DNA from: Vibrio ostreae
GTDB lineage: Bacteria; Pseudomonadota; Gammaproteobacteria; Enterobacterales; Vibrionaceae
DNA: 64,000 nucleotides
Assembly: GCF_019226825.1 (NCBI RefSeq)
Contig: NZ_CP076643.1
Coordinates: 2,356,001 to 2,420,000 of the forward strand
Reading direction: 5' to 3'
Part shown: positions 10,530 through 19,665 of the stretch, piece by piece
Layout: each line of letters opens with the position of its first letter
Position numbering within the stretch: position 1 is the first letter of the stretch
The notes under the pieces: generated by a model
The model's input: only the letters and a program-made list of their open reading frames with translations
What the model was told of the DNA's origin: nothing
Databases searched by the model: none
Position numbers and translations under genes: made by a program

Positions 10530-11020
10530 ACGCAGCCTCCGCGTGACACATAGCCCTGCGAGTTAATGCAAATCTGGGTTGAGCTGTCCGGCGCGCTGAT
10601 CAGTATCGTCAGGCCGGGCTGGTTAATCCCGACCGGATTACCGAGCAGATCAAACGACAGGCTCTGGTTATTGAGCGATACAGAAGAGGCGAACGAGAGT
10701 TGGTCACCACGCAGCACATCACTGCGCGAGTCATCATTTCCGGCCTGACAGGCCGCGACCGAGCCTAAACAGTCTGGCGTCACGGCCAGGGTATAATAGC
10801 CGTTACTTTGCAGCTGTTCGGCACTGAGGTTGGACTGCATGCGGCTGAGCTGGATCTGGCGGATAATCGAGATCGCCTGCTCCTGGGCGGTAAAGGCAGA
10901 AAAGCTCGCCACACCGACAAAGCGGCTGGCGGCATACACCGACACAATGCCGATTAAGATGATCACCACGATCAGTTCCACCAGGGTAAACCCGGCGTTA
11001 GTACGAGCAGATGAGTGCAT
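10526..11020 (-). CDS. mshC: MSHA minor pilin MshC
   Basis: This is a 164-residue prepilin with leader MHSSARTNAG and mature start FTLVELIVVIILIGIVSVYA, which contains Glu at +5. A GspH-like C-terminal domain with paired cysteines near the end (SSTQICINSQGYVSRGGCV) fits a minor pilin. It is separated from mshA by 116 bp containing a terminator hairpin, so mshCDOPQ should be expressed below the major pilin by read-through. Confidence 0.9.
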   Translation of the reverse strand: MHSSARTNAGFTLVELIVVIILIGIVSVYAASRFVGVASFSAFTAQEQAISIIRQIQLSRMQSNLSAEQLQSNGYYTLAVTPDCLGSVAACQAGNDDSRSDVLRGDQLSFASSVSLNNQSLSFDLLGNPVGINQPGLTILISAPDSSTQICINSQGYVSRGGCV

Positions 11021-11102
11021 CGATTCTCTGGTTAAGGAAAGATAAAGGGTAAGTGTAACAAGCCGGTCAAAGCTCAGGCTCTAATTTCAGACCGGCTAAA
11101 GC

Positions 11103-11131
11103 AATAAAGGCCAGCGAGGCTGGCCTTTATT
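11103..11131 (-). terminator. Hairpin terminator between mshA and mshC
   Basis: A perfect 13-bp stem with a 3-base loop (AATAAAGGCCAGC, GAG, GCTGGCCTTTATT) lies 6 bp after the mshA stop. The A/T ends make it look like a rho-independent terminator, though the U-tract is short. Its position between the major pilin and the minor pilin genes fits partial termination. Confidence 0.75.
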
Positions 11132-11136
11132 AAGAG

Positions 11137-11583
11137 TTAATCAGCACAGTTCTGTAACTGAATCGTTGGCTCTGCAGTTGAAGTGGCAACTTGATATGAC
11201 ACATAACACTCAGTATTAACATTAGAAAAGCCGTAACCAATACCTGCCGAGACACCGTTGACCTGAGTCCAATCATCTTCAAGCCCAGAGACAACAGCAG
11301 TCAAGGCTGCCGATGTCGCAGCGGGATAACCGTAAACGAGCGCTACATCCGTACCATCCAGATTCAAAGTTGTGGATGGTGCTCCTTCTACGCCAGCAAT
11401 TGCAGCTTTACCATACGTTACGCCAGCCGCACCAGCGATAGCGCCTTTTAAGCCCTGCGCAGCGGCTGTTCTTGCATCATCTTGCAAATTCAGGAAACGG
11501 GGCGCGGCTGTGACCGCCAAAATGCCGAGGATTACGATCACTACCACCAGTTCGATAAGGGTAAAACCGCCTTGTCTTTTCAT
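11137..11583 (-). CDS. mshA: MSHA major pilin subunit MshA
   Basis: This is the 148-residue major subunit of the mannose-sensitive haemagglutinin type IVa pilus, used for surface attachment and biofilm formation. The leader MKRQGG is cut by prepilin peptidase before [20 protein letters not shown], which has Phe at +1 and Glu at +5. Conserved continuation [20 protein letters not shown] marks MshA. Two C-terminal cysteines (TECYVSY and LQNCAD) form the predicted D-loop disulfide. It lies 33 bp after mshB, with a terminator just downstream. Confidence 0.96.
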   Translation of the reverse strand: MKRQGGFTLIELVVVIVILGILAVTAAPRFLNLQDDARTAAAQGLKGAIAGAAGVTYGKAAIAGVEGAPSTTLNLDGTDVALVYGYPAATSAALTAVVSGLEDDWTQVNGVSAGIGYGFSNVNTECYVSYQVATSTAEPTIQLQNCAD

Positions 11584-11616
11584 TGTAACTCTCTCTTATA
11601 TAGAAAAATAAATCGT

Positions 11617-12189
11617 TTATTGTAAGGTGACCGTTACCCGGCCGGTTCGGATCTCGTACACAAACTGATGTGCGCTGTTGCCTTCCTGCTGCACGTAAGT
11701 GCAGGTCCAGTTACTGCCGTCAGCCTGTGCGCTGTATCGGATATCATCATTACTGCTGGCATTGGCCACCGTATCGACTTGCGGCGGGTTCTGCAGCAGG
11801 TTGTCCATCAAGTCGACACAATTCTGGTCATTCAGACTGCCCGGCGCGCTGCCACCGTTATCATTGAGCGCAAACGGATAACCGTCGCGAAAATCGGTGC
11901 TGGTGCCGCTGCTGTCCTGGGCGCGGGTCAGCCAGAAGTCCATGCCATCATAGTTAACCGTATTGTAGCGCTCGTTACCAACCGTCACCGAGGGACGCGA
12001 GCGCGCTTCCCACTGCGCACGGGCAGAGAGCACGCCAGTGGCATAACCACCGGCCACACCTTCAATACTGGCCTTTTTGGCCTCATCGGTAACGTCGAGA
12101 AAACGGGGTAAGGCGGCCACCGCCAGTAAGCCCACCACCACAATCACGATCACCAATTCGACCAGGGAGAAACCCGACTGCTTACTCAT
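11617..12189 (-). CDS. mshB: MSHA pilin-like protein MshB
   Basis: This is a 190-residue prepilin with leader MSKQSG and mature N-terminus FSLVELVIVIVVVGLLAVAA, which has Glu at +5. The PRFLDVTDEAKKASIEG stretch is close to MshA, so the two are paralogues. Two cysteines lie at NCVD and WTCTY. It is the first gene of the structural part of the locus and is preceded by a 93-bp gap with a candidate promoter. Confidence 0.93.
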   Translation of the reverse strand: MSKQSGFSLVELVIVIVVVGLLAVAALPRFLDVTDEAKKASIEGVAGGYATGVLSARAQWEARSRPSVTVGNERYNTVNYDGMDFWLTRAQDSSGTSTDFRDGYPFALNDNGGSAPGSLNDQNCVDLMDNLLQNPPQVDTVANASSNDDIRYSAQADGSNWTCTYVQQEGNSAHQFVYEIRTGRVTVTLQ

Positions 12190-12220
12190 ATCTCTAATCC
12201 TAACACACTCATCAATGTTG

Positions 12221-12248
12221 CATATACAGGCAACCGGTTTTCGCTCAA
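12221..12248 (-). promoter_or_regulatory. Candidate sigma-70 promoter for mshBACDOPQ
   Basis: On the minus strand TTGAGC (12248-12243) and TATATG (12226-12221) are 16 bp apart, 32 bp before the mshB start. In V. cholerae the MSHA locus has separate secretory and structural transcription units, with the structural one starting at mshB, so a promoter is expected here. The boxes are imperfect. Confidence 0.5.
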
Positions 12249-12282
12249 CTTCGTGACACGGTAAATAGAATCTGCGGCCCGA

Positions 12283-12735
12283 TTAAGGCTGCGGGCGTAT
12301 TTTCGCTGAAAACCTGTTGTTTTGTAACCGTATTTCTATCGTATTGTCGTTGTGGTATTCAAACACACATTCATAGCCGTTACTCAGCGTTGTGCCAGTC
12401 ACCCGCGGCGGCTGATTCAAAATTGTGACCTGCGGGTAAAGCTGGGCTAACAGAGTGTTGCAATCTACCGCGCCCTCGCCGTCCAGGCGCGGATAGAGCC
12501 AGCCATGCGGTGAGAATGTCATCCATTCGCCATCAATCTCACTGCGCTGCGGCTGGCCGCGCAGCAGCCACTCCTGCTTGTAAAAGTTGGCCCGCTCAAT
12601 CATACGGCCGCTGGCCACCTCAAACGCGGTACGCTGTAATTCTCTGTTTATCGGCTGCCAGGCAGAAAACATGACCGCAATCAGACTCAATACCACCAAG
12701 GCCCACAAAATCAGGCCGGAACGCTGTGTGAGCAC
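12283..12735 (-). CDS. mshF: MSHA biogenesis protein MshF
   Basis: This is a small bitopic protein, about 150 residues from the GTG at 12735, which lies 2 bp after the mshG stop. An earlier GTG at 12771 inside mshG is possible but less likely. One membrane segment (LILWALVVLSLIAVMFSAW) follows a short cytoplasmic tail. The rest is periplasmic with two cysteines. It is known only as an MSHA locus gene, and its biochemical role is unclear. It is the last gene of the secretory half. Confidence 0.82.
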   Translation of the reverse strand: MLTQRSGLILWALVVLSLIAVMFSAWQPINRELQRTAFEVASGRMIERANFYKQEWLLRGQPQRSEIDGEWMTFSPHGWLYPRLDGEGAVDCNTLLAQLYPQVTILNQPPRVTGTTLSNGYECVFEYHNDNTIEIRLQNNRFSAKIRPQP

Positions 12736-12737
12736 CG

Positions 12738-13967
12738 TTAACGCCCTTTGATGGCATCCATCATGCCCCACATCGGCAGGAAGATACCCAGCGCCAGTAC
12801 CAATACCATCGCGGCGACAATCACCAGCAGAATAGGTTCGATCCTGGCGGTCAGCGTTTTGAGATCATAATCCACTTCACGATCATAGAAATCCGACACT
12901 TCGAGCAGCAGCTCATCAATCCGGCCGGTCTCTTCCCCGACCGCGATCATCTGGATCACCAGCGGGGTAAACACGCCACTGTTGATCGCTGTGGCCGACA
13001 CACTGCTGCCAGCCTCAATCGCCGCCTTCATCTCCAGCAGGCGCGCCTCGAGAAACTTATTGTCGAGCGCTTCGGCAGCCAGAGCCAACGACTGATTAAG
13101 TGGCACCCCAGCACGTAACATTAAGGAAAACGTGCGGGAAAAACGCGACAACTGTGCCCGATTGACTATGGTACCGACAATCGGCATGCGCAGGCGGAAT
13201 TTATCCCACTTTTCGCGTCCGGCTGCGGTGTTGAGCCAGGCGCGAAACGCAAACAGCAAGGCCACCATCACCGCGACCATACCCAGCCAGTAGTGAACGA
13301 AAAAGTCCGACATACCAATCAGAATCCGGGTCGGCAACGGCAGATCAACACCGAAGCGCTTAAACATGCTGGCAAACTGCGGAATCACTTTGATATTGAG
13401 AATAAACAGCGCCAGTAAGATAAAACTGATCACAAAGGTCGGATAACGCAACGCGGTTTTGATCCGTTTGCGGGTTTCAACCTCCTGCTCATAGTAGTTG
13501 GCCAGCTGTAATAATGCCTGATCAAGACGACCGGTATTTTCACCAACATTGATCATCGATACAAATAGCGGGCTGAACACACCGGCATGCATCTGCATCG
13601 CCGATGACAGACCACGTCCGTTGGTCAGTTCGTTGGTCACTTCTTCCAGCGCATGCTGCAACTGCTTGTTGGAGCAGTTTTGAGTCAGACCTTTGATCGA
13701 ACGCAGCAGTGGCACACCGGCCTTGGTCAGGCTGTACATCTGGCGGCAGAAGATCACCATGACTTCGATCGGTACCGCAGGTACCAGCAGCGTGCGCCAG
13801 TCAAAACCGCTACCAGCGCTGGTTTTGCCTTTACCACGCGCGATCGACGTCGGGATCACCCCTTTGTTGATCAGCGTTTCAGCCGCCAGCTCTTCGTTCG
13901 GCGCTTCAACCGAACCTGAGGTCTTGCTGCCGTCCAGATTGCGGCCTGAGTAACGATAGGTTGGCAT
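12738..13967 (-). CDS. mshG: MSHA inner-membrane platform protein MshG
   Basis: This 409-residue GspF/PilC family protein forms the inner-membrane core that the MshE ATPase turns or pushes to add pilins. It starts MPTYRYSGRNLDGSKTSGSV. Two copies of the GspF domain (about residues 70-190 and 275-395) carry three membrane helices near 170-190, 220-240 and 375-400, with conserved GE(N/E)TGR motifs (VGENTGRLDQ and VGEETGRIDE). It lies 8 bp after mshE and 2 bp before mshF. Confidence 0.95.
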   Translation of the reverse strand: MPTYRYSGRNLDGSKTSGSVEAPNEELAAETLINKGVIPTSIARGKGKTSAGSGFDWRTLLVPAVPIEVMVIFCRQMYSLTKAGVPLLRSIKGLTQNCSNKQLQHALEEVTNELTNGRGLSSAMQMHAGVFSPLFVSMINVGENTGRLDQALLQLANYYEQEVETRKRIKTALRYPTFVISFILLALFILNIKVIPQFASMFKRFGVDLPLPTRILIGMSDFFVHYWLGMVAVMVALLFAFRAWLNTAAGREKWDKFRLRMPIVGTIVNRAQLSRFSRTFSLMLRAGVPLNQSLALAAEALDNKFLEARLLEMKAAIEAGSSVSATAINSGVFTPLVIQMIAVGEETGRIDELLLEVSDFYDREVDYDLKTLTARIEPILLVIVAAMVLVLALGIFLPMWGMMDAIKGR

Positions 13968-13975
13968 ACGTTATC

Positions 13976-15700
13976 CTACAACTCGAACGCCTGGGCCATA
14001 CCGGACGAGTCACCCTCCCCCAGGGCCATCACTTCATCCAGACTGACCACGCCCTGCAGCGCCAGCTCCATCGCCGACACCAACAGAGGTTTGTAGTCTT
14101 TATCGGCGCGCGCAGCGCGGGCAAAACCGACCGCATCATTGGCACGCAGTGCGTCCATCATATGGTGTTCCAGCTCCAGCATTTCAAATACCCCGATCCG
14201 ACCGCGATAGCCGGTCAGGTTACAGCTCTGGCAGCCGCGGCCACGCATAAACGGCGCCGCGACCTGATTGGGAAAACGCTGTGCCAGCCACTGCTGGCGC
14301 GCATCATCCACCACATCCTCGCTTTTACAATCCGGGCAGACTTTACGGATCAGGCGTTGTGCAATAACGGCCCGCACCGCACTGGCCACCAGGTAGCCAG
14401 GTGCGCCCATATCAATCAGACGCAGCGCACTGTCGACTGCGTCGTTAGTATGCAGGGTCGACAGCACCAGGTGACCGGTCAGTGCCGCACGCAGGCCAAT
14501 TTCCACCGTCTCCCGGTCACGCATCTCGCCGACCAGAATGATATCCGGGTCCTGACGCAGAAAGGTGCGCAGCAGGGTTGAGAAATCGAGATTAATTTTC
14601 GGATTGACCTGCACCTGGTTGACCCGCTCGATGCGGTATTCAACCGGGTCTTCCGCGGTAATGATTTTCTTACCGGCGACATTAAGCTCGGACAGCGCGC
14701 CATACAAAGTAGTGGTTTTACCGGAACCGGTCGGCCCGGTAACCAAGATCATACCATGCGGGCGTTTAAGCTGACGCCGTAGACGCAGCAACAGATCTTC
14801 CGGAATACCGGACTGTTCCAGCTTGCGCACCCCGGAGGTCTGGTTGAGCAGACGCATCACCACCGACTCACCATGCTGCACCGGCATGGTCGACATCCGG
14901 ATATCCACTGACTGACCTTTACTGCGGATATTAAACCGGCCGTCCTGCGGCAAGCGTTTCTCGGAAATATCCAGGTTGGCCATCAGTTTGAGGCGCAGTA
15001 CCAGCGCCGGTGCGATGTTAACTTCATTAAGCAGGGTTTCATGCAATACCCCGTCGATGCGCTGGCGTAGACGCAGCATGTTCGCTTCCGGCTCGATATG
15101 GATATCCGACGCACCGACCTGAATCGCATCTTCAAACAAGGAGTTGATCAACTTCACCACGGTGACATCTTCGCTGTCTTCACCGCCTATGGTGTAGTCA
15201 AAAGCATCGTTGCCCTGGTGTTCAGCGTGCAGCTGCTCCGCAAACGAGGCGATTTCTTTAGTGCGACGGTAATATCGGTCAAACCCTTCCACCAGCTGCT
15301 TTTCCGAGGCAATCACGAACTCAAAGCCGTACATCGGCAGCTGGTTCAGCAGCGACTCCTGGGCAAACAGATCCGCCGGATCACTCATGGCGACGCGCAG
15401 AATATCGCCTTCACGGCCAATCACCAGCGCCCGTAAGCGGCGCGCATGCACTTCCGGCAGCAGTTGCACCGCATCAATGTCGATGTGGGCGCGATTGAGA
15501 TCAATCAGTGGCAGAGAAAGCTGCTGGGACAGAAAGGTCAGCATCTGCTGCTCGGTGAGAAAACCAAGCTCAATCAGAGTGCTGCCCAGTTTACGCCCGC
15601 TTTCACGCTGGGCTACCAGCGCCTGTTCAAGCTGCGTTTCACTGACAATGCCCTCTTCAACCAGCAGGTCGCCGAGACGTTTCCGAAGTTTAATTTGCAC
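13976..15700 (-). CDS. mshE: MSHA pilus extension ATPase MshE, c-di-GMP responsive
   Basis: This GspE/PilB-type assembly ATPase has about 574 residues from the GTG at 15700 (then QIKLRKRLGDLLVEEG), a start that overlaps the mshN end by 11 bp. The N-terminal MshEN domain has two tandem c-di-GMP-binding motifs, RLGDLLVEEGIV...LVAQ and KLGSTLIELGFL...LSQQ, the type first described in V. cholerae MshE. Walker A is GPTGSGKTTTLYG (near 321), Walker B is DPDIILVGEMRD (near 382), and a tetracysteine zinc site is formed by CPDC (near 454) and CQSC (near 490). Binding of c-di-GMP is expected to activate pilus extension. Confidence 0.96.
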   Translation of the reverse strand: MQIKLRKRLGDLLVEEGIVSETQLEQALVAQRESGRKLGSTLIELGFLTEQQMLTFLSQQLSLPLIDLNRAHIDIDAVQLLPEVHARRLRALVIGREGDILRVAMSDPADLFAQESLLNQLPMYGFEFVIASEKQLVEGFDRYYRRTKEIASFAEQLHAEHQGNDAFDYTIGGEDSEDVTVVKLINSLFEDAIQVGASDIHIEPEANMLRLRQRIDGVLHETLLNEVNIAPALVLRLKLMANLDISEKRLPQDGRFNIRSKGQSVDIRMSTMPVQHGESVVMRLLNQTSGVRKLEQSGIPEDLLLRLRRQLKRPHGMILVTGPTGSGKTTTLYGALSELNVAGKKIITAEDPVEYRIERVNQVQVNPKINLDFSTLLRTFLRQDPDIILVGEMRDRETVEIGLRAALTGHLVLSTLHTNDAVDSALRLIDMGAPGYLVASAVRAVIAQRLIRKVCPDCKSEDVVDDARQQWLAQRFPNQVAAPFMRGRGCQSCNLTGYRGRIGVFEMLELEHHMMDALRANDAVGFARAARADKDYKPLLVSAMELALQGVVSLDEVMALGEGDSSGMAQAFEL

Positions 15701-16801
15701 GTTTGTCTTCCTCCACAGCAGCAATCACGGCCAGACGATCGCGGATAAAGGTTTGTGATTGCGAAGAGAGTCCCACTTTGCTCAGCGCCTGCTGATATGA
15801 CGCTCTCGCCTCAGGCAGGGTGAACGCCCGCTCCTGCTGAATGGCCAGACCCAGCCACCAGCGGCCATTGCCGGGCTCTTTTTGTGTCAGCGCCTGATAG
15901 CTCTCCAGCGCCAGTTCGTTATGTTTACTCTTTTGCGCCAGAGCGGCACGAAGCGATAAATACTCCAGCGATGGCGCGGCAGGCAGAAAAGCCAATGGCG
16001 ACAGCGCCGCTTCCGGCTGCTGTTCTTTAATCAGTAATTTCGCCAGAGCGATACGCAGCCGCTCGCCCTGGCGATTAAGTTCAATGCCGTTTTGCAACAG
16101 GTCAAACGCACGCCGTACATCCCCTTTACCGTAGTAAAGCGCCGCCAGTTTCTGGCGCACGGTTTCATCCTCCGGGGTATAACGCAGTGCTTCACTGTAG
16201 GCATCGACCGCATCCTGAAAATCATTGCTGTCGAGCGCTTTATCGGCGCGGCTGAGCGCTTTTTGCGCCAGTTGCTGCGGGGTCAGTTCCACCTGCTCAA
16301 CCATCATGTGCGCGTCACGGTTATCGCTTTCCACGCTCTGTGCCGATGTATCGGTAGCCGATTGACGATCTGACTCCTGCGCAGCAGGTTGCTGCGGCGG
16401 CGCCGATCGCGGTGCCGTGACGGATAGAGACTGTGGCTGAGATCGGGCCGCGGCTTGAGCGACATTTTTTCGCGCGGCGCATCACTAACGGTACGTGACG
16501 GCCGGTAGACTTCAATCGCCGTCGGGCTGGTATTGCGGGTCGGCGAAGCCGTCGGAGCTAACTCAGTTTGCTGCGCTGCGAGCAAGACAGGTTCGCCTTG
16601 CCCTTCGTCCGCTGGCAGACTGTGCGGCGCCTGCCAGGACACCGCCCAGCCGCCTAAAGCCAGGCTGAGCGCGCAACCGCCCAGCGCCCAGACCCAGCCG
16701 GGACGGGTTTTCACCGGCGCCACACGGGCCGCTTCAATCTGCTCCAGTGAGGCTCCGCGCTTGGCCGCCAACTGGGACAGCGCTTTGTTGATCTCACTCA
16801 T
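15690..16801 (-). pseudogene. mshN: MSHA biogenesis protein MshN, apparent frameshift
   Basis: MshN is a bitopic protein with periplasmic TPR repeats. The start at 16801 (MSEINKALSQLAAKRG) overlaps the mshM stop. A membrane segment (WVWALGGCALSLALGGWAVSW) is followed by a Pro/Gln/Ser-rich linker, but the frame breaks at an A run (T6 on the plus strand, 16465-16470). Upstream reads ...SDAPREK in one frame; adding one A continues as KNVAQAAARSQPQSLSVTAP in the next, then through the TPR region (LTPQQLAQKALSRADKALDS onward) to the stop at 15690. Both halves are otherwise intact and family-like. A sequencing error is most likely; phase variation, ribosomal or transcriptional slippage, and a true mutation are alternatives. 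Confidence 0.85.
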
Positions 16802-17643
16802 TACTGACTCCATCCCCACAGCAGCGGGGTTTTGAATTTAGGTTTACAGGTATCAAAGGTGTCATGAATTGCCGCATAAACATGCTGGTTGCTCACTTCA
16901 GGTACCGCATCATAAAACGCCAGTAACAGCGCTTTATGGCACACCTGATTGATAAGACGCGGGATACCATGACACGCGCGCCACAAGGCTTTCTTTTGCC
17001 CGAGGCTGAACAGCTCCTGAGCCGCACCGGACTTTTGTAAACGGTTATCGATATAAGCCACGCTCTCTGCCAGATTGAGCGGACGCAGGGTGGCACTGAA
17101 AGTGATGCGCTGACGAAACTGGCGCAGATGATGTTCGCTCAGGCGCACATCCAGTTCCGGCTGGCCTATCAATACCATCTGCAGTAATTTGGTCTGCTCG
17201 GTTTCCAGGTTGCCGAACAAACGCAGCACCTCCAGCGCTTCATCGGATAACGCCTGCGCTTCATCCACCATAGCGACTACCCGCTTGCCCTCATCGTGCA
17301 GCGTCATCAAACGGGCCTGAATGCTTTCCACCAGCGTGCTGTCACTGAGTTCACCGAGCTGCAGTTCGTGGGCCACCGCGCGGCGCAACTCCATCGCACT
17401 CAGCGCCGGATTGGGTAAATAGAGCAGCTCGACATCAGAGGACAAATGGGCCAGCAACATCCGGCACACCATGGTTTTACCGGTGCCGACTTCACCGGTG
17501 ATTTTGATTACCCCTTCGCCCATTTCCAGTGCGGCGCCGACACTTTGAATCGCCTCATAATGCGGCGCTAAGCCCAGAAATAACCGCGTGTCCGGGGTGA
17601 GGTGAAACGGCAACTGCTCCAATCCGAAGTGGGCCAGATACAT
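16801..17643 (-). CDS. mshM: MSHA biogenesis AAA ATPase MshM (ExeA-like)
   Basis: This 280-residue AAA+ protein of the ExeA/GspA family starts MYLAHFGLEQLPFHLTPDTR. Walker A is GEVGTGKT (residues 50-57) and Walker B is VVAMVDEAQAL (about 117-127). Relatives help insert or assemble the secretin through the cell wall. It lacks the peptidoglycan-binding extension of full ExeA, as is normal for MshM. It lies 5 bp after mshL and shares one base with the start of mshN (TAATG). Confidence 0.93.
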   Translation of the reverse strand: MYLAHFGLEQLPFHLTPDTRLFLGLAPHYEAIQSVGAALEMGEGVIKITGEVGTGKTMVCRMLLAHLSSDVELLYLPNPALSAMELRRAVAHELQLGELSDSTLVESIQARLMTLHDEGKRVVAMVDEAQALSDEALEVLRLFGNLETEQTKLLQMVLIGQPELDVRLSEHHLRQFRQRITFSATLRPLNLAESVAYIDNRLQKSGAAQELFSLGQKKALWRACHGIPRLINQVCHKALLLAFYDAVPEVSNQHVYAAIHDTFDTCKPKFKTPLLWGWSQ

Positions 17644-17648
17644 AATAA

Positions 17649-19307
17649 TTACTCAGCGTCCGGGAACCATTCCTGCAGCAGATCGCGCGAACGTTCCAGC
17701 TCTTTATGCCAGGTGTTCACCCCGACCACGGTCGGCTTCAGCAAGATGACCAGCTCGGTTTTCTCTTTGGTCTGGGTGGTGCTGCGGAACAGGTGGCCGA
17801 GGGCAGGAATATCGCCCAAAAACGGCACTTTCGACACGCTGTTACTGGTATCGGTTTTCATCAGACCGCCAATCACCACCACATCGCCATCCTGAGCACG
17901 AATCACCGAATCCGATTCACGAATCGAACTGCGCGCCAGTGGCAGCGTAAAAGTGCTGTCGTTATAGGTAATTTCTTTGTCCTGCTGCTCGACTTCGATT
18001 ACAGACGGGTGCACATGCAGCAGCACATTGCCTTTATCATCGATCTGCGGCGTGACATCGAGCGAGATGCCGGAGAAGAACGGCGTCAGTTCAACGTTGG
18101 GGGCAGCCTGGGTATTGTCGCCCGAGCCGACCACACTGGTCAGATCGGTCACATAGTACTCATCACTGCCGACCTTGATCACCGCTTTCTGGTTGTTGGC
18201 AGCCGTCACGCGCGGGCTGGACAGCACATTCAGATCGCCCTGGGTGGCCATAAAATTAAGCACCGAGGTAAAACTGCCGTCGGAAATGGTGATATTGGTC
18301 TGGCCGCCGAGCAAGGTACCGATGGCATCCAGTCCCGGCAGGGTCGAGCTACCGCTGCCAACCCGGTTGATCACCACATCGCCGTTGCCGAGCGACATGT
18401 TTGACCAGTTAATCCCTTGCTGATAGCTGTCAGTCAGAGTCACTTCGAGAATTTTCGCTTCCAGCACTACCTGGCGCTGCATACGCTGCTGCGACACATC
18501 GAGAAAACGGCGCACTTCGCGGATTTCATCCGGATAGGCACGCAGAGTGATCACCCCCGCTTGCGGGGTCACCACCACATTCTGCCCGCGCCCGCTGCCA
18601 ATCAGGCGGCCGACCGCGGTTTCCAATTGCGGCCAGAAGTCACTCTCACTGGTGGTTTCGATTTCTGTCCCGCCACGTGCTGTTTCTGCCGAAACCGAGC
18701 TTTCCCGATTAGACCCGCTTGAATCAGAAGATGAAGAACTATTGCTGTTGACTGAACGTCTTCCGTTACTTGAATTATTACTGGAGTCCGTATTGGTAAT
18801 CGTACCGGTGGTGATCGACGTCAAGGAGCGGCCACTGCGCTTAAACTGCAGATAATCGACCGGAATGGTCACGGTACGCAGGCCCGCCGGATACACCTGC
18901 ACCACTTTTCCCTGGGTTTCGATGTCATAACCGTAAAGGTTGCGTACCACATCCAGTGCTTCATCCAGAGTAACATCGCTCAGATTGACCGTGATGTTGC
19001 CTTCAACGGCAGGGTGAATGGCTACGCTGTAGCCGGTATTTTGTACCAGGCTGGCAAAAAAAGCCTTGGCATCCACCTCTTTGGCCTGAATGCGAAAGCG
19101 CTTGAGATTACGCACCGCACCGGATTCCGTCTCATGCAAATCGGGCATCAGATCGGCTTCGACCGAAGCGGGCAACTGCTCCAGATTACGGCTGTTTGAG
19201 TCCTGAATCGACTGGTCAAGTGACTTCTTTACCTCAACCGGATCCCGATGCCCCATCGAACACCCCATTAAGGCGGCGATCATGACACCGATAACCACTT
19301 TACGCAT
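17649..19307 (-). CDS. mshL: MSHA outer-membrane secretin MshL
   Basis: This is the 552-residue secretin through which the pilus crosses the outer membrane. A lipoprotein signal (MRKVVIGVMIAALMGC, lipobox LMGC) ends at Cys16. An STN/N0-like domain (FRIQAKEVDAKAFFASLVQN) and N1-like fold follow, then a Ser/Asn-rich linker near residues 180-210. The secretin core is C-terminal, with the conserved NVLSSPRVTAANNQKAVIKVG and GGLMKTDTSNSVSKVPFLGD (final 100 residues) motifs. It is 15 bp after mshK and 5 bp before mshM. Confidence 0.95.
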   Translation of the reverse strand: MRKVVIGVMIAALMGCSMGHRDPVEVKKSLDQSIQDSNSRNLEQLPASVEADLMPDLHETESGAVRNLKRFRIQAKEVDAKAFFASLVQNTGYSVAIHPAVEGNITVNLSDVTLDEALDVVRNLYGYDIETQGKVVQVYPAGLRTVTIPVDYLQFKRSGRSLTSITTGTITNTDSSNNSSNGRRSVNSNSSSSSDSSGSNRESSVSAETARGGTEIETTSESDFWPQLETAVGRLIGSGRGQNVVVTPQAGVITLRAYPDEIREVRRFLDVSQQRMQRQVVLEAKILEVTLTDSYQQGINWSNMSLGNGDVVINRVGSGSSTLPGLDAIGTLLGGQTNITISDGSFTSVLNFMATQGDLNVLSSPRVTAANNQKAVIKVGSDEYYVTDLTSVVGSGDNTQAAPNVELTPFFSGISLDVTPQIDDKGNVLLHVHPSVIEVEQQDKEITYNDSTFTLPLARSSIRESDSVIRAQDGDVVVIGGLMKTDTSNSVSKVPFLGDIPALGHLFRSTTQTKEKTELVILLKPTVVGVNTWHKELERSRDLLQEWFPDAE

Positions 19308-19322
19308 AAGTAATCTTCTACC

Positions 19323-19664
19323 TTATTGTTTGATATCAAGGGAAAACAGCGTGAGTTCCCAATGCTGTCCACCACGCGTGAGCCTGACCATGGATTCAGT
19401 CACAGCCGCGACCAGATAACCATCCACTTTATCGCCGCTCTGCACGACCTGGTCGTTGACGATGGCATTGCAGGTCTGGCTGCACAAAATGCTGTGCAGC
19501 TCAGGTAACGCCGTTTTCGCCGGTGCACTGGCTTTAGCAGCCGGAGTAAACCCCAGCGGCGCGGTCGGATCTGTGCTGGCGAATGCCAAAGTGCTGCCGA
19601 GGAGCGCGCCGCCCAGCAGCATATAACTTTGCCTGACTCGTGTTGTCAGCCTGCGAATTACCAT
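19323..19664 (-). CDS. mshK: MSHA biogenesis protein MshK (PilP-like)
   Basis: The ATG at 19664, one base after the mshJ stop, gives 113 residues; a longer upstream frame overlaps mshJ and is less likely. It starts MVIRRLTTRVRQSYMLLGGALLGSTLAFA, a signal sequence of which the part after residue 14 is hydrophobic. The periplasmic remainder has a CxxxC pair (LCSQTC) and a small beta domain that resembles PilP/GspC-type HR domains linking inner-membrane proteins to the secretin. The assignment is by position plus this pattern. Confidence 0.85.
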   Translation of the reverse strand: MVIRRLTTRVRQSYMLLGGALLGSTLAFASTDPTAPLGFTPAAKASAPAKTALPELHSILCSQTCNAIVNDQVVQSGDKVDGYLVAAVTESMVRLTRGGQHWELTLFSLDIKQ

Positions 19665-19665
19665 A

